A DNA stretch of 64,000 bases from JBFWVD01 sp050246915 (GCA_050246915.1 JBFWVD010000001.1:62001-126000), one strand, 5' to 3'. Positions 25,528 through 33,435 are shown, counted from the first letter of the stretch. The notes: generated from the sequence alone by a model not told the origin. A program made the numbers and translations.

Positions 25528-27611
25528 AGACCGCTGTGGCGGTTGCGCGACACGACCGCGTCGTGCATGCGCCGTTGCGCGGACCGGCCCAGAGCGCTTG
25601 ACACGCGCGTCCAGCGCGCGTCGGCGCCCAAGGTCCAGCTCGCCACGTCGTCCTCGGCCAGGAGCTCGAACATCTCCTGCAACCGAGATTGCAGCTCAGG
25701 GCTGAGGATCGGCACGAGTGCCTCGACGCGCCCGTCGAGGTTGCGGGGCATCATGTCGGCCGATCCGGCCAGCCACAACGGATGGGCCGCGCCGTCAGCT
25801 CGACCGCCGTCGCCGTGCGCGAAGTAGAACACCCGCGAATGCTCGAGATAGCGGCCGAGCAGCGAACGTACCGTGATGTTCTCGCTCATGCCGGGAACAT
25901 CGGGACGCAAGCAGCAGATACCCCTGATGAACAGATCGATCTTCACACCTGCCTGCGAGGCGGCGTACAAGGCCTCGATGATCGCCGGATCGACCAGCGC
26001 GTTCATCTTCATCATGATGCGGCCATCGGCACCGAACGTCGCCTCATGAGCGATGAGATCGCTCATTCGATGGCGCAGCCATCGCGGCGCCACCAGCAAG
26101 CGTCGATAGTGCGCCTCACGGCTGTAGCCGGTGAGGTAGTTGAACAGCTGGGTGAGATCGGCACCGATCTCGGGATCGCAGGTGAACAGCGCAACGTCCT
26201 CGTACAACTTCGCGGTCGAGGAGTTGTAGTTGCCCGTTCCCACATGGCAATAGCGCCGAATGCCATCAGCATCGTCGCGCACCACGAGAACGGTCTTGGT
26301 GTGGGTCTTGAGACCGACGAGTCCGTACACGACATGCACGCCGGCACGCTCGAGTGCCTTGGCCCATGCGATGTTGGCCTGCTCGTCGAAGCGTGCTTTG
26401 AGCTCGACGAGCACCGCCACCTGGACGCCGCGCTCTGCGGCGCGGATGAGCGACTTCACGATTGGCGAATCGCCGCTGGTGCGATACAGCGTCATCTTGA
26501 TCGTGAGCACCGAGGGATCCTCGGCAGCCTGCTTGATGAATTCCTCTGTCGAGGTGTGGAACGACTCGTAGGGATGATGGGCCAGCACGTCACGCTCGCG
26601 GATCACAGCGAAGATGCTCCGCCCCTCTTCGGCGGCTGCCTCGAAACGCGGCACCGTCACCGACGACCACGCGGGGTCCTTGAGATCGTCACGATCGATG
26701 CCGTGCACCGACCACAACCCGGTGAGATCGAGCGGACCGCGATGGCGGGTCACGTCGGCCGTCTCGAGGTCGAGCTCACGCAGCAGCGTGTCCAGCACCT
26801 CGTCGCTCACGGCGTCGGCAACCTCGAGGCGCACGGCGCGCCCGAAGCGACGACGGCGCAACTCCATCTCGACTGCAGCGAGGAGATCGTCGGCCTCCTC
26901 CTCTTCGACGGTGAGGTCGGCGTTGCGCGTGACGCGAAACGCCACGTGACCATCGATGGCCATACCGGGGAACAGCGTCGAGAGCTGCGAGGCGATGAGC
27001 TGCTCGAGCGGGACGAAGGTCTGACGCCCCACCAGTGGCACGAACCGGGGCAGCGAGCTGGGTACCTTCACCCGGGCGAAGCGGCGCTCGCCCCCGACTG
27101 GGTCGCGCACCTCGACGGCGAGGTTCAGCGACAGACTCGAGATGTACGGGAAGGGATGCCCCGGATCCACCGCCAGCGGCGTGAGCACGGGGAAGATGCG
27201 GTCCTCGAACACCCGGACCAGATGATCGCGATCGGCCTGCTCGACGTCGTCCCACGACACGATCGACACACCAGCGTCGTGCAGCGCCGGAATGAGCAGG
27301 TCGAGCAGCGTCGATTCCTGGCGGGCGACCAAGGTGGCGACTTCGCGGCTGATCTCCTCGAGCTGTTCGCTGGCACCTCGGCCGTCAGGGGCGAGGCGGG
27401 ACACCTTGGCGGCGACCTGATCCTTGAGGGCGGCCACCCGGACCTGGAAGAACTCGTCGAGGTTCGACGAGAAGATGGCCACGAACTTCACTCGCTCCAA
27501 CAACGGCATCGACTCGTCGGCCGCCAGCTCCAACACGCGGGCATTGAAATCGAGCCAGGAAAGTTCGCGGTTGAGGAGTCGGGCGCCGACATCCGGCAAG
27601 ACGCTGGTCAT
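25524..27611 (-). CDS. ppk: Polyphosphate kinase 1
   Basis: 695 residues, full length. N-domain starts LNRELSWLDFNARVLELA; head domain contains HPFPYISSLSLNLAV; the two phospholipase-D-like catalytic domains include HHPYESFHTSTEEFIKQAA, VLVELKARFDEQANI and YGLVGLKTHTKTVLVVR with the His that becomes phosphorylated, then HVGTGNYNSSTAKLYED. Converts ATP to polyphosphate reversibly at the membrane. First gene of a block continuing with CHAD, Nudix and pst genes. An 11-bp-periodic PHO-box-like element lies about 60-90 bases before its start. Confidence 0.96.
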   Translation of the reverse strand: MTSVLPDVGARLLNRELSWLDFNARVLELAADESMPLLERVKFVAIFSSNLDEFFQVRVAALKDQVAAKVSRLAPDGRGASEQLEEISREVATLVARQESTLLDLLIPALHDAGVSIVSWDDVEQADRDHLVRVFEDRIFPVLTPLAVDPGHPFPYISSLSLNLAVEVRDPVGGERRFARVKVPSSLPRFVPLVGRQTFVPLEQLIASQLSTLFPGMAIDGHVAFRVTRNADLTVEEEEADDLLAAVEMELRRRRFGRAVRLEVADAVSDEVLDTLLRELDLETADVTRHRGPLDLTGLWSVHGIDRDDLKDPAWSSVTVPRFEAAAEEGRSIFAVIRERDVLAHHPYESFHTSTEEFIKQAAEDPSVLTIKMTLYRTSGDSPIVKSLIRAAERGVQVAVLVELKARFDEQANIAWAKALERAGVHVVYGLVGLKTHTKTVLVVRDDADGIRRYCHVGTGNYNSSTAKLYEDVALFTCDPEIGADLTQLFNYLTGYSREAHYRRLLVAPRWLRHRMSDLIAHEATFGADGRIMMKMNALVDPAIIEALYAASQAGVKIDLFIRGICCLRPDVPGMSENITVRSLLGRYLEHSRVFYFAHGDGGRADGAAHPLWLAGSADMMPRNLDGRVEALVPILSPELQSRLQEMFELLAEDDVASWTLGADARWTRVSSALGRSAQRRMHDAVVSRNRHSGL

Positions 27612-27669
27612 GGAGCCCTCAGGCTACGGCGAGCCCGAACCGAGGTCGATGACGCGCACCTGTCCGGAC

Positions 27670-27698
27670 GGTGAACGACAGGCAACGCAGAGGCGAAC
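27670..27698 (-). promoter_or_regulatory. PHO-box-like element upstream of ppk
   Basis: Plus-strand heptamers GGTGAAC 27670, GGCAACG 27681 and GGCGAAC 27692 recur at exact 11-base spacing; on the coding (minus) strand they read GTTCGCC, CGTTGCC, GTTCACC. One copy is perfect and two are degenerate. Position, 59-87 bases before the ppk ATG, suits an activator site for the RegX3-like regulator. Confidence 0.55.
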
Positions 27699-27720
27699 AC
27701 CGATCGCTCGCCTTGCGGCC

Positions 27721-27990
27721 TCAGCTGTGCTCGTCGTCGGGGAGGCCGAGGTCCCATTCGAGGGCGATGTTCTCGCGCTCGGCGTCTCGCACGACACGCT
27801 CACGGTTGCGACGGAACTGTGGATCGTGGGGCGGCAGCAGCAGTAGCCGGGCCAGGACCCGGGTACGGAACTCCTCGACGAGGTGCCGATCACCGAACTC
27901 GGAGTAGACGTCCCAATGGGGGGCCACTGGGCCCAGGTACACGACGCGGCAATGGGCCCGTGGCGTGGTTTCGGTCGGTGTCATCGACAT
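27721..27990 (-). CDS. Small conserved-type hypothetical protein
   Basis: 89 residues from ATG 27990 with AGGAG eight bases upstream (ATG 27984 also possible). Sequence is hydrophilic with a central helix (LVEEFRTRVLARLLLL) and an acidic end; contains HWDVYSEFGDRHLVEEF. No membrane segment or Cys motif. No family recognised. It lies upstream of ppk with the ppk PHO-like element inside the gap between them, so it is probably a separate transcription unit. Confidence 0.6.
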   Translation of the reverse strand: MSMTPTETTPRAHCRVVYLGPVAPHWDVYSEFGDRHLVEEFRTRVLARLLLLPPHDPQFRRNRERVVRDAERENIALEWDLGLPDDEHS

Positions 27991-28005
27991 TGCGGCTGCT
28001 CCTGC

Positions 28006-28040
28006 GTTCGGGGGCCGCAGGAGACTACCGGCCCCCGAAC
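28006..28040. terminator. 11-bp stem-loop between htrA and hypothetical gene
   Basis: GTTCGGGGGCC 28006-28016 pairs perfectly with GGCCCCCGAAC 28030-28040 around a 13-base loop. It sits 60 bases past the htrA stop and just before the ribosome site of the next minus-strand gene; probably terminates htrA or reduces read-through. Confidence 0.65.
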
Positions 28041-28099
28041 CCCATCGTCCCAGCGAGCCGGGACCCGACGGGGACCCGGCTCGCCGTTGTGGTGGTCAT

Positions 28100-29587
28100 T
28101 CAGCTGGTCGGGCGGCTGCCGAGGGTGGCCTTCAAGGTGATCGACTTGCCGTCCCGGAGCACACTCACGTCGATGCTCTCGCCGGGGGCATGGCTGCGGA
28201 TGGCCAGCCCAAGGTCCCCTTGGGACAGGATCGTCTTGCCGGCGACGGTCACGATGATGTCGCCCTCCTCGATCCCGGCCTCTTCCGCCGCCCCACCGGG
28301 TGTCACGACCGTGACCACGACACCTTTGGTGGACTCCTCGGCCCCCACTTGCTCACGTTGCGCTGGCGAGAGCTGGGACACGGCCACGGCCGACACCCCG
28401 AGGAATCCGGCGTCAGGGTTGTCGATGCCACCCTTCTTGAGATCGTCCAAGAGAGCCAACGCCCGGTTCGAGGGGATGGCGTAGCCGATGTTCTGGGCAT
28501 TGCCCGACACCGCCGTCGGGATGCCGATGACCTCCCCTGCGGCGTTGAACAACGCACCACCGGAGTTGCCCGGGTTGATGGCAGCGTCGGTCTGGATGAG
28601 TCCAACGAGCGATGCACCAGTGGGCTCCTCGACCGTGCGGTTCTTGGCCGACGCGATGCCGCGGGTGACGGTGAGCTCGTCGCCGAGGTCGAGCGCATTG
28701 CCGATGGCCACGACCTCGTCGCCGACCTGGAGGGAGTCGGAGTCGCCCAGTTCCGCCGCGGTGAGGCCGCTGGCGTTCTCGAGCTGCAGCAGCGCCAGGT
28801 CGTCGCTCGGGGAGCTGCCGACCACGGTGGCGTCGTAGGTCTTGCCATCGGAGAGCTTCACCGTGATCGACGACACGTCGGCCCCCTCAGCAGAGATCAC
28901 GTGATCGTTGGTGAGCACGAGCCCGTCAGCAGAAACGATCACTCCCGAGCCGGCCCCCAGCGGCTGCGAGGCGCCCCGTCCGAGCAAGCCACTTCCGTAC
29001 ACCGACACCGACACCACCGACGGACGGGCTTTGTCGATGAGCGACCGCAGGTCGAGCCCCGACCCGGCGAGCCCGCTGGGCGTTGCGGTGCCGCTCCCTG
29101 ACGTCGATCCGGTCGAGGTCGGCACCGCACTGTTGACGCCCGAGGACGTCGAAATGGGACGAGGATCGTCGTCGGTCGCTTTGACGACTGCGAATGAGAC
29201 ACCTGCCGCCACGAGCGCACCTGCAAAAGCACCCCAAATCGCGGCACGGGCGTTCGCGGACCGCCTATGGTCCTTCACCGGAGGGGGCGGCGGGAAGCTC
29301 CCCCTGGGCCCATCAGCAATCAGATCCGGCGCCACCGCAGATTCTGCACCAGTCAAACGATCGAACGACCGATCAGACGATCGAGCACTCGCTGCAAACG
29401 CAGCATCGGTCGTCTCAGCCGAGACCGCTTCCCCTTGTGGGACAACGTCCACCGTGTCAGCAACCTCGTCAAACACCTGTCCCCCCGGTTCGATGTCCGG
29501 GTCGACGTCCGAAACGTCCACCAGTTCGTCAACCTGATCTGCACTGGCCGCACCACTCGTCGGTTCAGTCATCCATCCACCAGACAT
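28100..29587 (-). CDS. htrA: HtrA/DegP-type membrane serine protease with PDZ domain
   Basis: About 495 residues; ATG 29587 has AAGGG nine bases upstream, with ATG 29596 and 29572 as alternatives. A 140-residue acidic cytoplasmic region precedes one membrane helix (AIWGAFAGALVAAGVSFAVV) and a Ser/Thr/Gly linker. The S1C protease triad is intact: LTNDHVIS (His), SSPSDDLALLQL (Asp) and INPGNSGGALFN (Ser). A C-terminal PDZ domain follows (GGAAEEAGIEEGDIIVTVAGKTI). Acts on misfolded proteins outside the membrane. Near ECF sigma, anti-sigma and tatA genes, as in the mycobacterial sigE-rseA-htrA-tatB locus. Confidence 0.93.
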   Translation of the reverse strand: MSGGWMTEPTSGAASADQVDELVDVSDVDPDIEPGGQVFDEVADTVDVVPQGEAVSAETTDAAFAASARSSDRSFDRLTGAESAVAPDLIADGPRGSFPPPPPVKDHRRSANARAAIWGAFAGALVAAGVSFAVVKATDDDPRPISTSSGVNSAVPTSTGSTSGSGTATPSGLAGSGLDLRSLIDKARPSVVSVSVYGSGLLGRGASQPLGAGSGVIVSADGLVLTNDHVISAEGADVSSITVKLSDGKTYDATVVGSSPSDDLALLQLENASGLTAAELGDSDSLQVGDEVVAIGNALDLGDELTVTRGIASAKNRTVEEPTGASLVGLIQTDAAINPGNSGGALFNAAGEVIGIPTAVSGNAQNIGYAIPSNRALALLDDLKKGGIDNPDAGFLGVSAVAVSQLSPAQREQVGAEESTKGVVVTVVTPGGAAEEAGIEEGDIIVTVAGKTILSQGDLGLAIRSHAPGESIDVSVLRDGKSITLKATLGSRPTS

Positions 29588-29735
29588 CCCAGTCATCCCT
29601 TCGAAAAGGTTTAGAGGCCTATTCCCTCGGAAAGTTTTTCGCCGGACGTACCGACAACTTCGGGAACCCAACGACGCCCTGATTCGTCAAGTTCCCAAGA
29701 ACAGCGGGCCGAGCCCGTGTCAGGAGATCGATCGC

Positions 29736-29990
29736 ATGCTCGATGAGAACGCCCTCAGCAGTTGGATGGGCAACGGCCTGTGCCGTGACCAGCCTCCTGG
29801 AACCTTCTTCCCCTCCGACGGAGTCGGAGTCGATCGCGCTCGCAAGATCTGCGCCGAATGCCCCGTGAAGGCTCCGTGCCTCGAGTATGCGCTCGAGCAC
29901 CGCATCGACCATGGCGTGTGGGGCGGTACCTCTGAGCGTGAGCGCCGGCGCATCCTGCGCAGTCGTCGCATCGAGGTCAGCGTCATCTGA
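29736..29990 (+). CDS. WhiB-family iron-sulfur transcription factor
   Basis: 84 residues. Four Cys for a [4Fe-4S] cluster: Cys in NGLCRDQPP, then CAECPVKAPC (C-x2-C-x5-C). The family turn is VWGGTSERERRR with a basic C-terminal helix for DNA contact. AGGAG lies nine bases before ATG 29736. WhiB proteins act with the primary sigma factor to tune redox, division or stress genes. It lies between the divergently oriented htrA and the convergent anti-sigma gene. Confidence 0.93.
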   Translation: MLDENALSSWMGNGLCRDQPPGTFFPSDGVGVDRARKICAECPVKAPCLEYALEHRIDHGVWGGTSERERRRILRSRRIEVSVI

Positions 29991-30017
29991 TCAGCACAGA
30001 CCTGATCGGCACAGGCC
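29988..30017. repeat. 15-bp tandem duplication at the whiB stop
   Basis: TGATCAGCACAGACC (29988-30002) and TGATCGGCACAGGCC (30003-30017) match at 13 of 15 positions. The first copy begins with the whiB TGA stop codon. Confidence 0.65.
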
Positions 30018-30115
30018 TCTCGGAGCACATCTGCTACCGACGCCAACAACATCTCAGGAATCGGTCGGGGGCTGCTGCGAATCACGCCGGCTCACGATCG
30101 GAGCCTTTCAGGCCC

Positions 30116-30139
30116 GGGCCCGCCCTCAGGGGCGGGTCC
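30116..30139 (+). terminator. Rho-independent-type terminator after whiB
   Basis: GGGCCCGCCC 30116-30125 pairs with GGGCGGGTCC 30130-30139 (one G-U) around TCAG; TGGTCGTTTTGG follows. It probably ends the whiB transcript and may also serve the convergent anti-sigma gene. Confidence 0.65.
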
Positions 30140-30208
30140 TGGTCGTTTTGGCATGGCCCCGTGGCATGGGCTCGACGGCGACATGCCCTCGACAGCACGG
30201 TCCGACGA

Positions 30209-31018
30209 TCAGCCCCGCAGGCCGAAGCAGTCGAGCAGTCCTCGGCCGGCATCGGTGGCCCGGTCCCACAGGGACGGACCCGGCGAGGACGGCATGGCCA
30301 CTGCGATCTCGTCGATGACGCCCGACGATGGAGGCGCAACGACGGCGTAGGCGTAGTCGCCCCGTTCGAACATGAGCACCTCGACATCGCCACGATCGAT
30401 CACCACGCCGCGGCTCTCCCCGACCGACACCGCTCGACCGTCACCGACGGCATCCCAATCGAGCGCCCCGACCTGACGGAACACGCTCACCGCGTCCACC
30501 CCGTCGCTGTACACCGCTTGGGTCATCGACGAATCGGTCCGAAAGGCCACCAGGTCGAACCGCGAGGTAGCTGGGGGGAGATCGGATCGCGTGCTGTGCA
30601 TCTGACGATCGACCGAACCGAAGCTCGCGGTGCTGACCACGTTCGCCTGATGCGTCGTCACGAAGCTGCCGACCCGAGGAGTCACGGTCGTCGAAGTGTT
30701 CGACAGCTGACCGACCCCCAGCACGAGCACCCACACTGCGGCGCTGGCCACGAGGTTGGCCACCCCGAAGCGGACACGACGACGATCGGAACGACGATCC
30801 CGAGGACCGGTCAACACGATCTTGTCGAGGAAGCCGGGCGGCGGTTCCTCCTGTGGCAGTAGGCGGATCCATGAACGGACAGTGCGCTCGGCGTCGACCA
30901 CCGAGCGGCAGTGCTCACACTGATCGAGATGCGCAGCCGCATGATCGAGCTCGTCACCGATGAGCTCGCCATCGATCCACGCACTGACCCGATCGCCCAG
31001 ATGATCGAAGTTGCTCAT
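30209..31018 (-). CDS. Membrane anti-sigma factor with zinc-binding (ZAS) motif
   Basis: 269 residues from ATG 31018, which overlaps the sigma-factor stop by four bases and has AAGGAG six bases upstream. ZAS motif H30-x3-C34-x2-C37 (HLDQCEHC) in the N-terminal cytoplasmic domain, one membrane helix (NLVASAAVWVLVLGVG) near residue 95 and an extracytoplasmic domain of about 160 residues. Expected to hold the adjacent ECF sigma factor inactive until an envelope signal releases it (RseA-like). Confidence 0.88.
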   Translation of the reverse strand: MSNFDHLGDRVSAWIDGELIGDELDHAAAHLDQCEHCRSVVDAERTVRSWIRLLPQEEPPPGFLDKIVLTGPRDRRSDRRRVRFGVANLVASAAVWVLVLGVGQLSNTSTTVTPRVGSFVTTHQANVVSTASFGSVDRQMHSTRSDLPPATSRFDLVAFRTDSSMTQAVYSDGVDAVSVFRQVGALDWDAVGDGRAVSVGESRGVVIDRGDVEVLMFERGDYAYAVVAPPSSGVIDEIAVAMPSSPGPSLWDRATDAGRGLLDCFGLRG

Positions 31019-31539
31019 TGGAGCTCCTTGCGCAGCAGGGCCCGGCCTCGATGGATCCGACTGCGGACAGTTCCCGCAGGGATGTCGAGGGCCTCGGCGA
31101 TCTCGGCGTAATCGAGTCCCACCACATCGCACAGCACGATCGCGGTGCGGAACTCCGGGGGCAGCTTCGAGATCGCCGCTTGCAGATGTTCGGGAAGTCG
31201 TTCCTTCGCCAGCTCGGCCTCGGGGTCGGCCTCGAGTCCGACCCAGGGATCGGGAAGGTCAGGGACGACGTGCAGGGGACGACGCTTCTTGCGTCGTACC
31301 TCGTCGAGGAAGAGGTTGGAGGCGATGCGGCTCAACCAACCCTCCAAGTTCCCGGGGGTGTACGAGTCGAGCCCACGACGCACGCGTAGCAACACATCCT
31401 GCACGAGGTCTTGGGCATCGTCGCGGTTCCCGGTGAGTCGGTAAGCCACGGTGTAGAGGAACCGCCCGTGGCTACGGGCGATGTCCTCCCACGTCGGCCG
31501 TGGGGTGAGCGGGCCGCCCGGTTGGGTCGGACCTGTCAC
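31015..31539 (-). CDS. ECF RNA polymerase sigma factor (SigE-like)
   Basis: 174 residues from GTG 31539. Region 2 contains LTGNRDDAQDLVQDVLLRVRRGL and WLSRIASNLFLDEVRRKKR; region 4 has LPPEFRTAIVLCDVVGLDYAEIAEALDIPAGTVRSRIHRGRALLRKEL. Two-domain ECF architecture without extra domains. Operonic with its anti-sigma factor. With tatA just upstream and htrA downstream it recalls the mycobacterial SigE envelope-stress locus. Confidence 0.93.
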   Translation of the reverse strand: MTGPTQPGGPLTPRPTWEDIARSHGRFLYTVAYRLTGNRDDAQDLVQDVLLRVRRGLDSYTPGNLEGWLSRIASNLFLDEVRRKKRRPLHVVPDLPDPWVGLEADPEAELAKERLPEHLQAAISKLPPEFRTAIVLCDVVGLDYAEIAEALDIPAGTVRSRIHRGRALLRKELQ

Positions 31540-31581
31540 AGCAACGACGGATCAGCGCACCGGGTTCCCGGTGCGGACCGA

Positions 31582-31746
31582 TCAGCTCGATTGCTTCTTG
31601 TCGGCACCGTCGTCGGCGGCACCTTCAGTGAGGCCCTTCTTGAACTCCTTCTGGGCCTGCCCGATCGAACGAGCAAGTTTGGGGAGCTGCGAGCCGCCGA
31701 AAAGCAGCACGACGACGCCGATCACGATCCACCATTCGGTACCCAT
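31582..31746 (-). CDS. tatA: Twin-arginine translocase subunit TatA
   Basis: 54 residues from ATG 31746. One membrane helix (WWIVIGVVVLLFG), the hinge GGSQLPKLARSIG and the amphipathic QAQKEFKKGLTEG with an acidic/basic tail: the standard short TatA pattern. Forms the pore for folded protein export. Lies 42 bases upstream of the sigma factor gene on the same strand; no tatC or tatB nearby. Confidence 0.88.
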   Translation of the reverse strand: MGTEWWIVIGVVVLLFGGSQLPKLARSIGQAQKEFKKGLTEGAADDGADKKQSS

Positions 31747-31800
31747 GACGAGCACGGTACCAGCGAATCGGCGGGCCAACCCCTCGTCAGCGCGGTTTTC

Positions 31801-31898
31801 ACCGTTCTATAACCCACCCACCACCCGGTTCTCTAACCCACCCCCCCGCCCGGTTCTCTACCCCACCCACCACCCGGTTCAACAGCCCACCCGCCACC
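31801..31898. repeat. 24-25 bp C-rich tandem repeat, four copies
   Basis: Units at 31801-31825, 31826-31850, 31851-31874 and 31875-31898 of a CGGTTCTCTAACCCACCCACC-like sequence. The array lies between the divergent tatA and formiminotransferase genes, ending 36 bases before the latter's start. Extreme strand bias (plus strand almost free of G in the second half of each unit) gives it unusual composition. Confidence 0.85.
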
Positions 31899-31934
31899 CG
31901 GGCCGTGACCCGCCCGACGCGCGAGCCTTGTGCC

Positions 31935-32732
31935 GTGCTCGAGGTCGTGGTGAACATCAGCGAGGGCCGAGACCTCACGATGCTGGAGGACTGGGCTTCG
32001 AGGTTGAGCCCGGCATGCCTCGATCTCCACACCGACCCCGATCACCATCGCAGCGTCTTCACGCTCGTGGGCGAGTTCGCCCCCCGGCTGCTCGCCCGAT
32101 TGGCCTGCGAGCATCTCGACCTCCGTCGACACCGCGGCGTGCATCCCCGCATCGGGGTGGTGGACGTGGTTCCGTTCGTTCCGCTGGTCGGCTCCACGAT
32201 GGCCGATGCCGTGGCGGCACGCGATCGGTTCGCTCGGTGGGCGTGGCGTGAGTTGGCCGTGCCGAGCTTTCTCTACGGCCCGGAACGCACGCTGCCCGAC
32301 ATCCGTCGTCACGCCTTCGTCGACCTCGAGCCCGATGTCGGCACACTGCCGGCGCACCCCAGTGCGGGGGCGATGGCCGTTGGCGCTCGCTCGGTGCTGG
32401 TCGCCTACAACCTGTGGCTCGATCGCAACGATCTCGCACTGGCCCGCACCATCGCGAGCTCTGTCCGCTCAGCAGCGGTGCGAACCCTTGGATTGCAGGT
32501 CGGCTCAGCGGTGCAGGTGTCGTGCAATCTCATCGACCCGGGTCTGGTCGGTCCTGCACGGGTGTACGACGTCGTCGCGGCGGAGGCCGAGCAACACGGC
32601 ATGTCCATCGCTCGCGCAGAGCTGGTCGGGTTGATACCGAAGGTCGTGCTCGATCGGATCGATCCGGCCCGCTGGAGCGAACTGGACCTGTCGCCGGAAA
32701 GAACGATCGAGGGTCGACTGCGCGCTCGGTGA
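31935..32732 (+). CDS. Glutamate formiminotransferase-like protein
   Basis: 265 residues from GTG 31935, giving the family start VLEVVVNISEGRD. N-domain core: HRSVFTLVGE, then HRGVHPRIGVVDVVPFVPL with the catalytic-His region of FTCD. C-domain contains SAGAMAVGARSVLVAYNLWLD and VQVSCNLIDPGLVGPARVYD. Transfers a formimino group from formiminoglutamate to tetrahydrofolate in histidine breakdown. No hut genes or cyclodeaminase domain are in view, so the true substrate is uncertain. Confidence 0.85.
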   Translation: MLEVVVNISEGRDLTMLEDWASRLSPACLDLHTDPDHHRSVFTLVGEFAPRLLARLACEHLDLRRHRGVHPRIGVVDVVPFVPLVGSTMADAVAARDRFARWAWRELAVPSFLYGPERTLPDIRRHAFVDLEPDVGTLPAHPSAGAMAVGARSVLVAYNLWLDRNDLALARTIASSVRSAAVRTLGLQVGSAVQVSCNLIDPGLVGPARVYDVVAAEAEQHGMSIARAELVGLIPKVVLDRIDPARWSELDLSPERTIEGRLRAR

Positions 32733-32757
32733 GAGCGCTCGAAGACCGCGAGAACGA

Positions 32758-33027
32758 TCAGGCGGTCTGCACCCGGCGGGCGCTGGCTCGCTGACGACGG
32801 ACCCGGCGACGCTCACGCTCGCTCATGCCGCCCCAGATGCCGAACTTCTCGCCGTTGGCCAGCGCGTACTCGAGGCAGTCCTCACGAACGACACAGCCTC
32901 GGCACACCTCCTTGGCCTCGCGAGTGGATGCGCCACGCTCAGGAAAGAACAGGTCGGGATCGACACCGAGGCAATTGGCAGCGTCCTGCCACGTGCGCTC
33001 CGCCCCGTCTTCTCCTTCAAGTCGCAT
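32758..33027 (-). CDS. WhiB-family transcription factor (second copy)
   Basis: 89 residues from ATG 33027; GAGAGG lies nine bases upstream. Cluster Cys: NCLGVDPDLFFPERG, then VCRGCVVREDC (C-x2-C-x5-C). Turn motif GIWGGMSERERRRVRRQRA with a basic tail. The LFFPERGASTREAK segment is of the WhiB1/WhiB2 type rather than WhiB7, since no AT-hook is seen. The 418-base upstream region holds striking inverted repeats that are candidate operators. Confidence 0.93.
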   Translation of the reverse strand: MRLEGEDGAERTWQDAANCLGVDPDLFFPERGASTREAKEVCRGCVVREDCLEYALANGEKFGIWGGMSERERRRVRRQRASARRVQTA

Positions 33028-33126
33028 CAGTTCAGTCCTCTCCTCGCCCGAAACCCGGCCCCCGATTGGAGTCACCGAGCACACGAACCACGTCTTTGTT
33101 TGCCGTCTTCGCCTGTCGCCAACTCC

Positions 33127-33156
33127 GTTCCACTGGTGCAGTTACACCAGTGGAAC
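33127..33156. promoter_or_regulatory. 12-bp perfect inverted repeat upstream of whiB
   Basis: GTTCCACTGGTG 33127-33138, loop CAGTTA, CACCAGTGGAAC 33145-33156, with no mismatch. It lies 100 bases upstream of the whiB ATG. Candidate operator for a dimeric regulator, or a structured leader RNA. Confidence 0.65.
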
Positions 33157-33157
33157 T

Positions 33158-33178
33158 CATGCCACCGGAACTGGCATG
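33158..33178. promoter_or_regulatory. 7-bp inverted repeat beside the 12-bp one
   Basis: CATGCCA 33158-33164 and TGGCATG 33172-33178, spacer CCGGAAC. It begins one base after the larger repeat ends. Could be a second operator half or part of one RNA fold. Confidence 0.5.
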
Positions 33179-33419
33179 CCAGAACCCGTGGTGCCAAACA
33201 CCATCGATTGTCAACGCCCGATTGCCAGCGGCCTGAGGACGCTCCGAGCGGGGATACGGCACGACACCGCAAATGGACGCACGAAGGCGCGCCACCCGGG
33301 GCATCACATGGCCGTACTTACAACGGTGTGATTTTCGTCAAGGAAACCCGACCAGCGCAAGTGGAGAATCGCCAAAACACGGCATTTCTCGGTCCGTTCA
33401 CGCATTTGGCGGCGGAAAT

Positions 33420-33435
33420 GGCCCGAAATCGGGCC
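33420..33435 (-). terminator. Short hairpin after the VWA gene
   Basis: GGCCCG/CGGGCC with AAAT loop, ten bases past the VWA stop on the minus strand. Stem of six pairs only and no long U-run, so weak. Confidence 0.4.

Noticed and set aside
27624..27893. 89-codon minus-strand frame before ppk
   Set aside because: Composition is Ser/Pro-rich and it overlaps a better supported frame at 27721-27990 that has a ribosome site.
31801..31898. CRISPR array
   Set aside because: Units are directly adjacent with no variable spacers; it is an ordinary tandem repeat.
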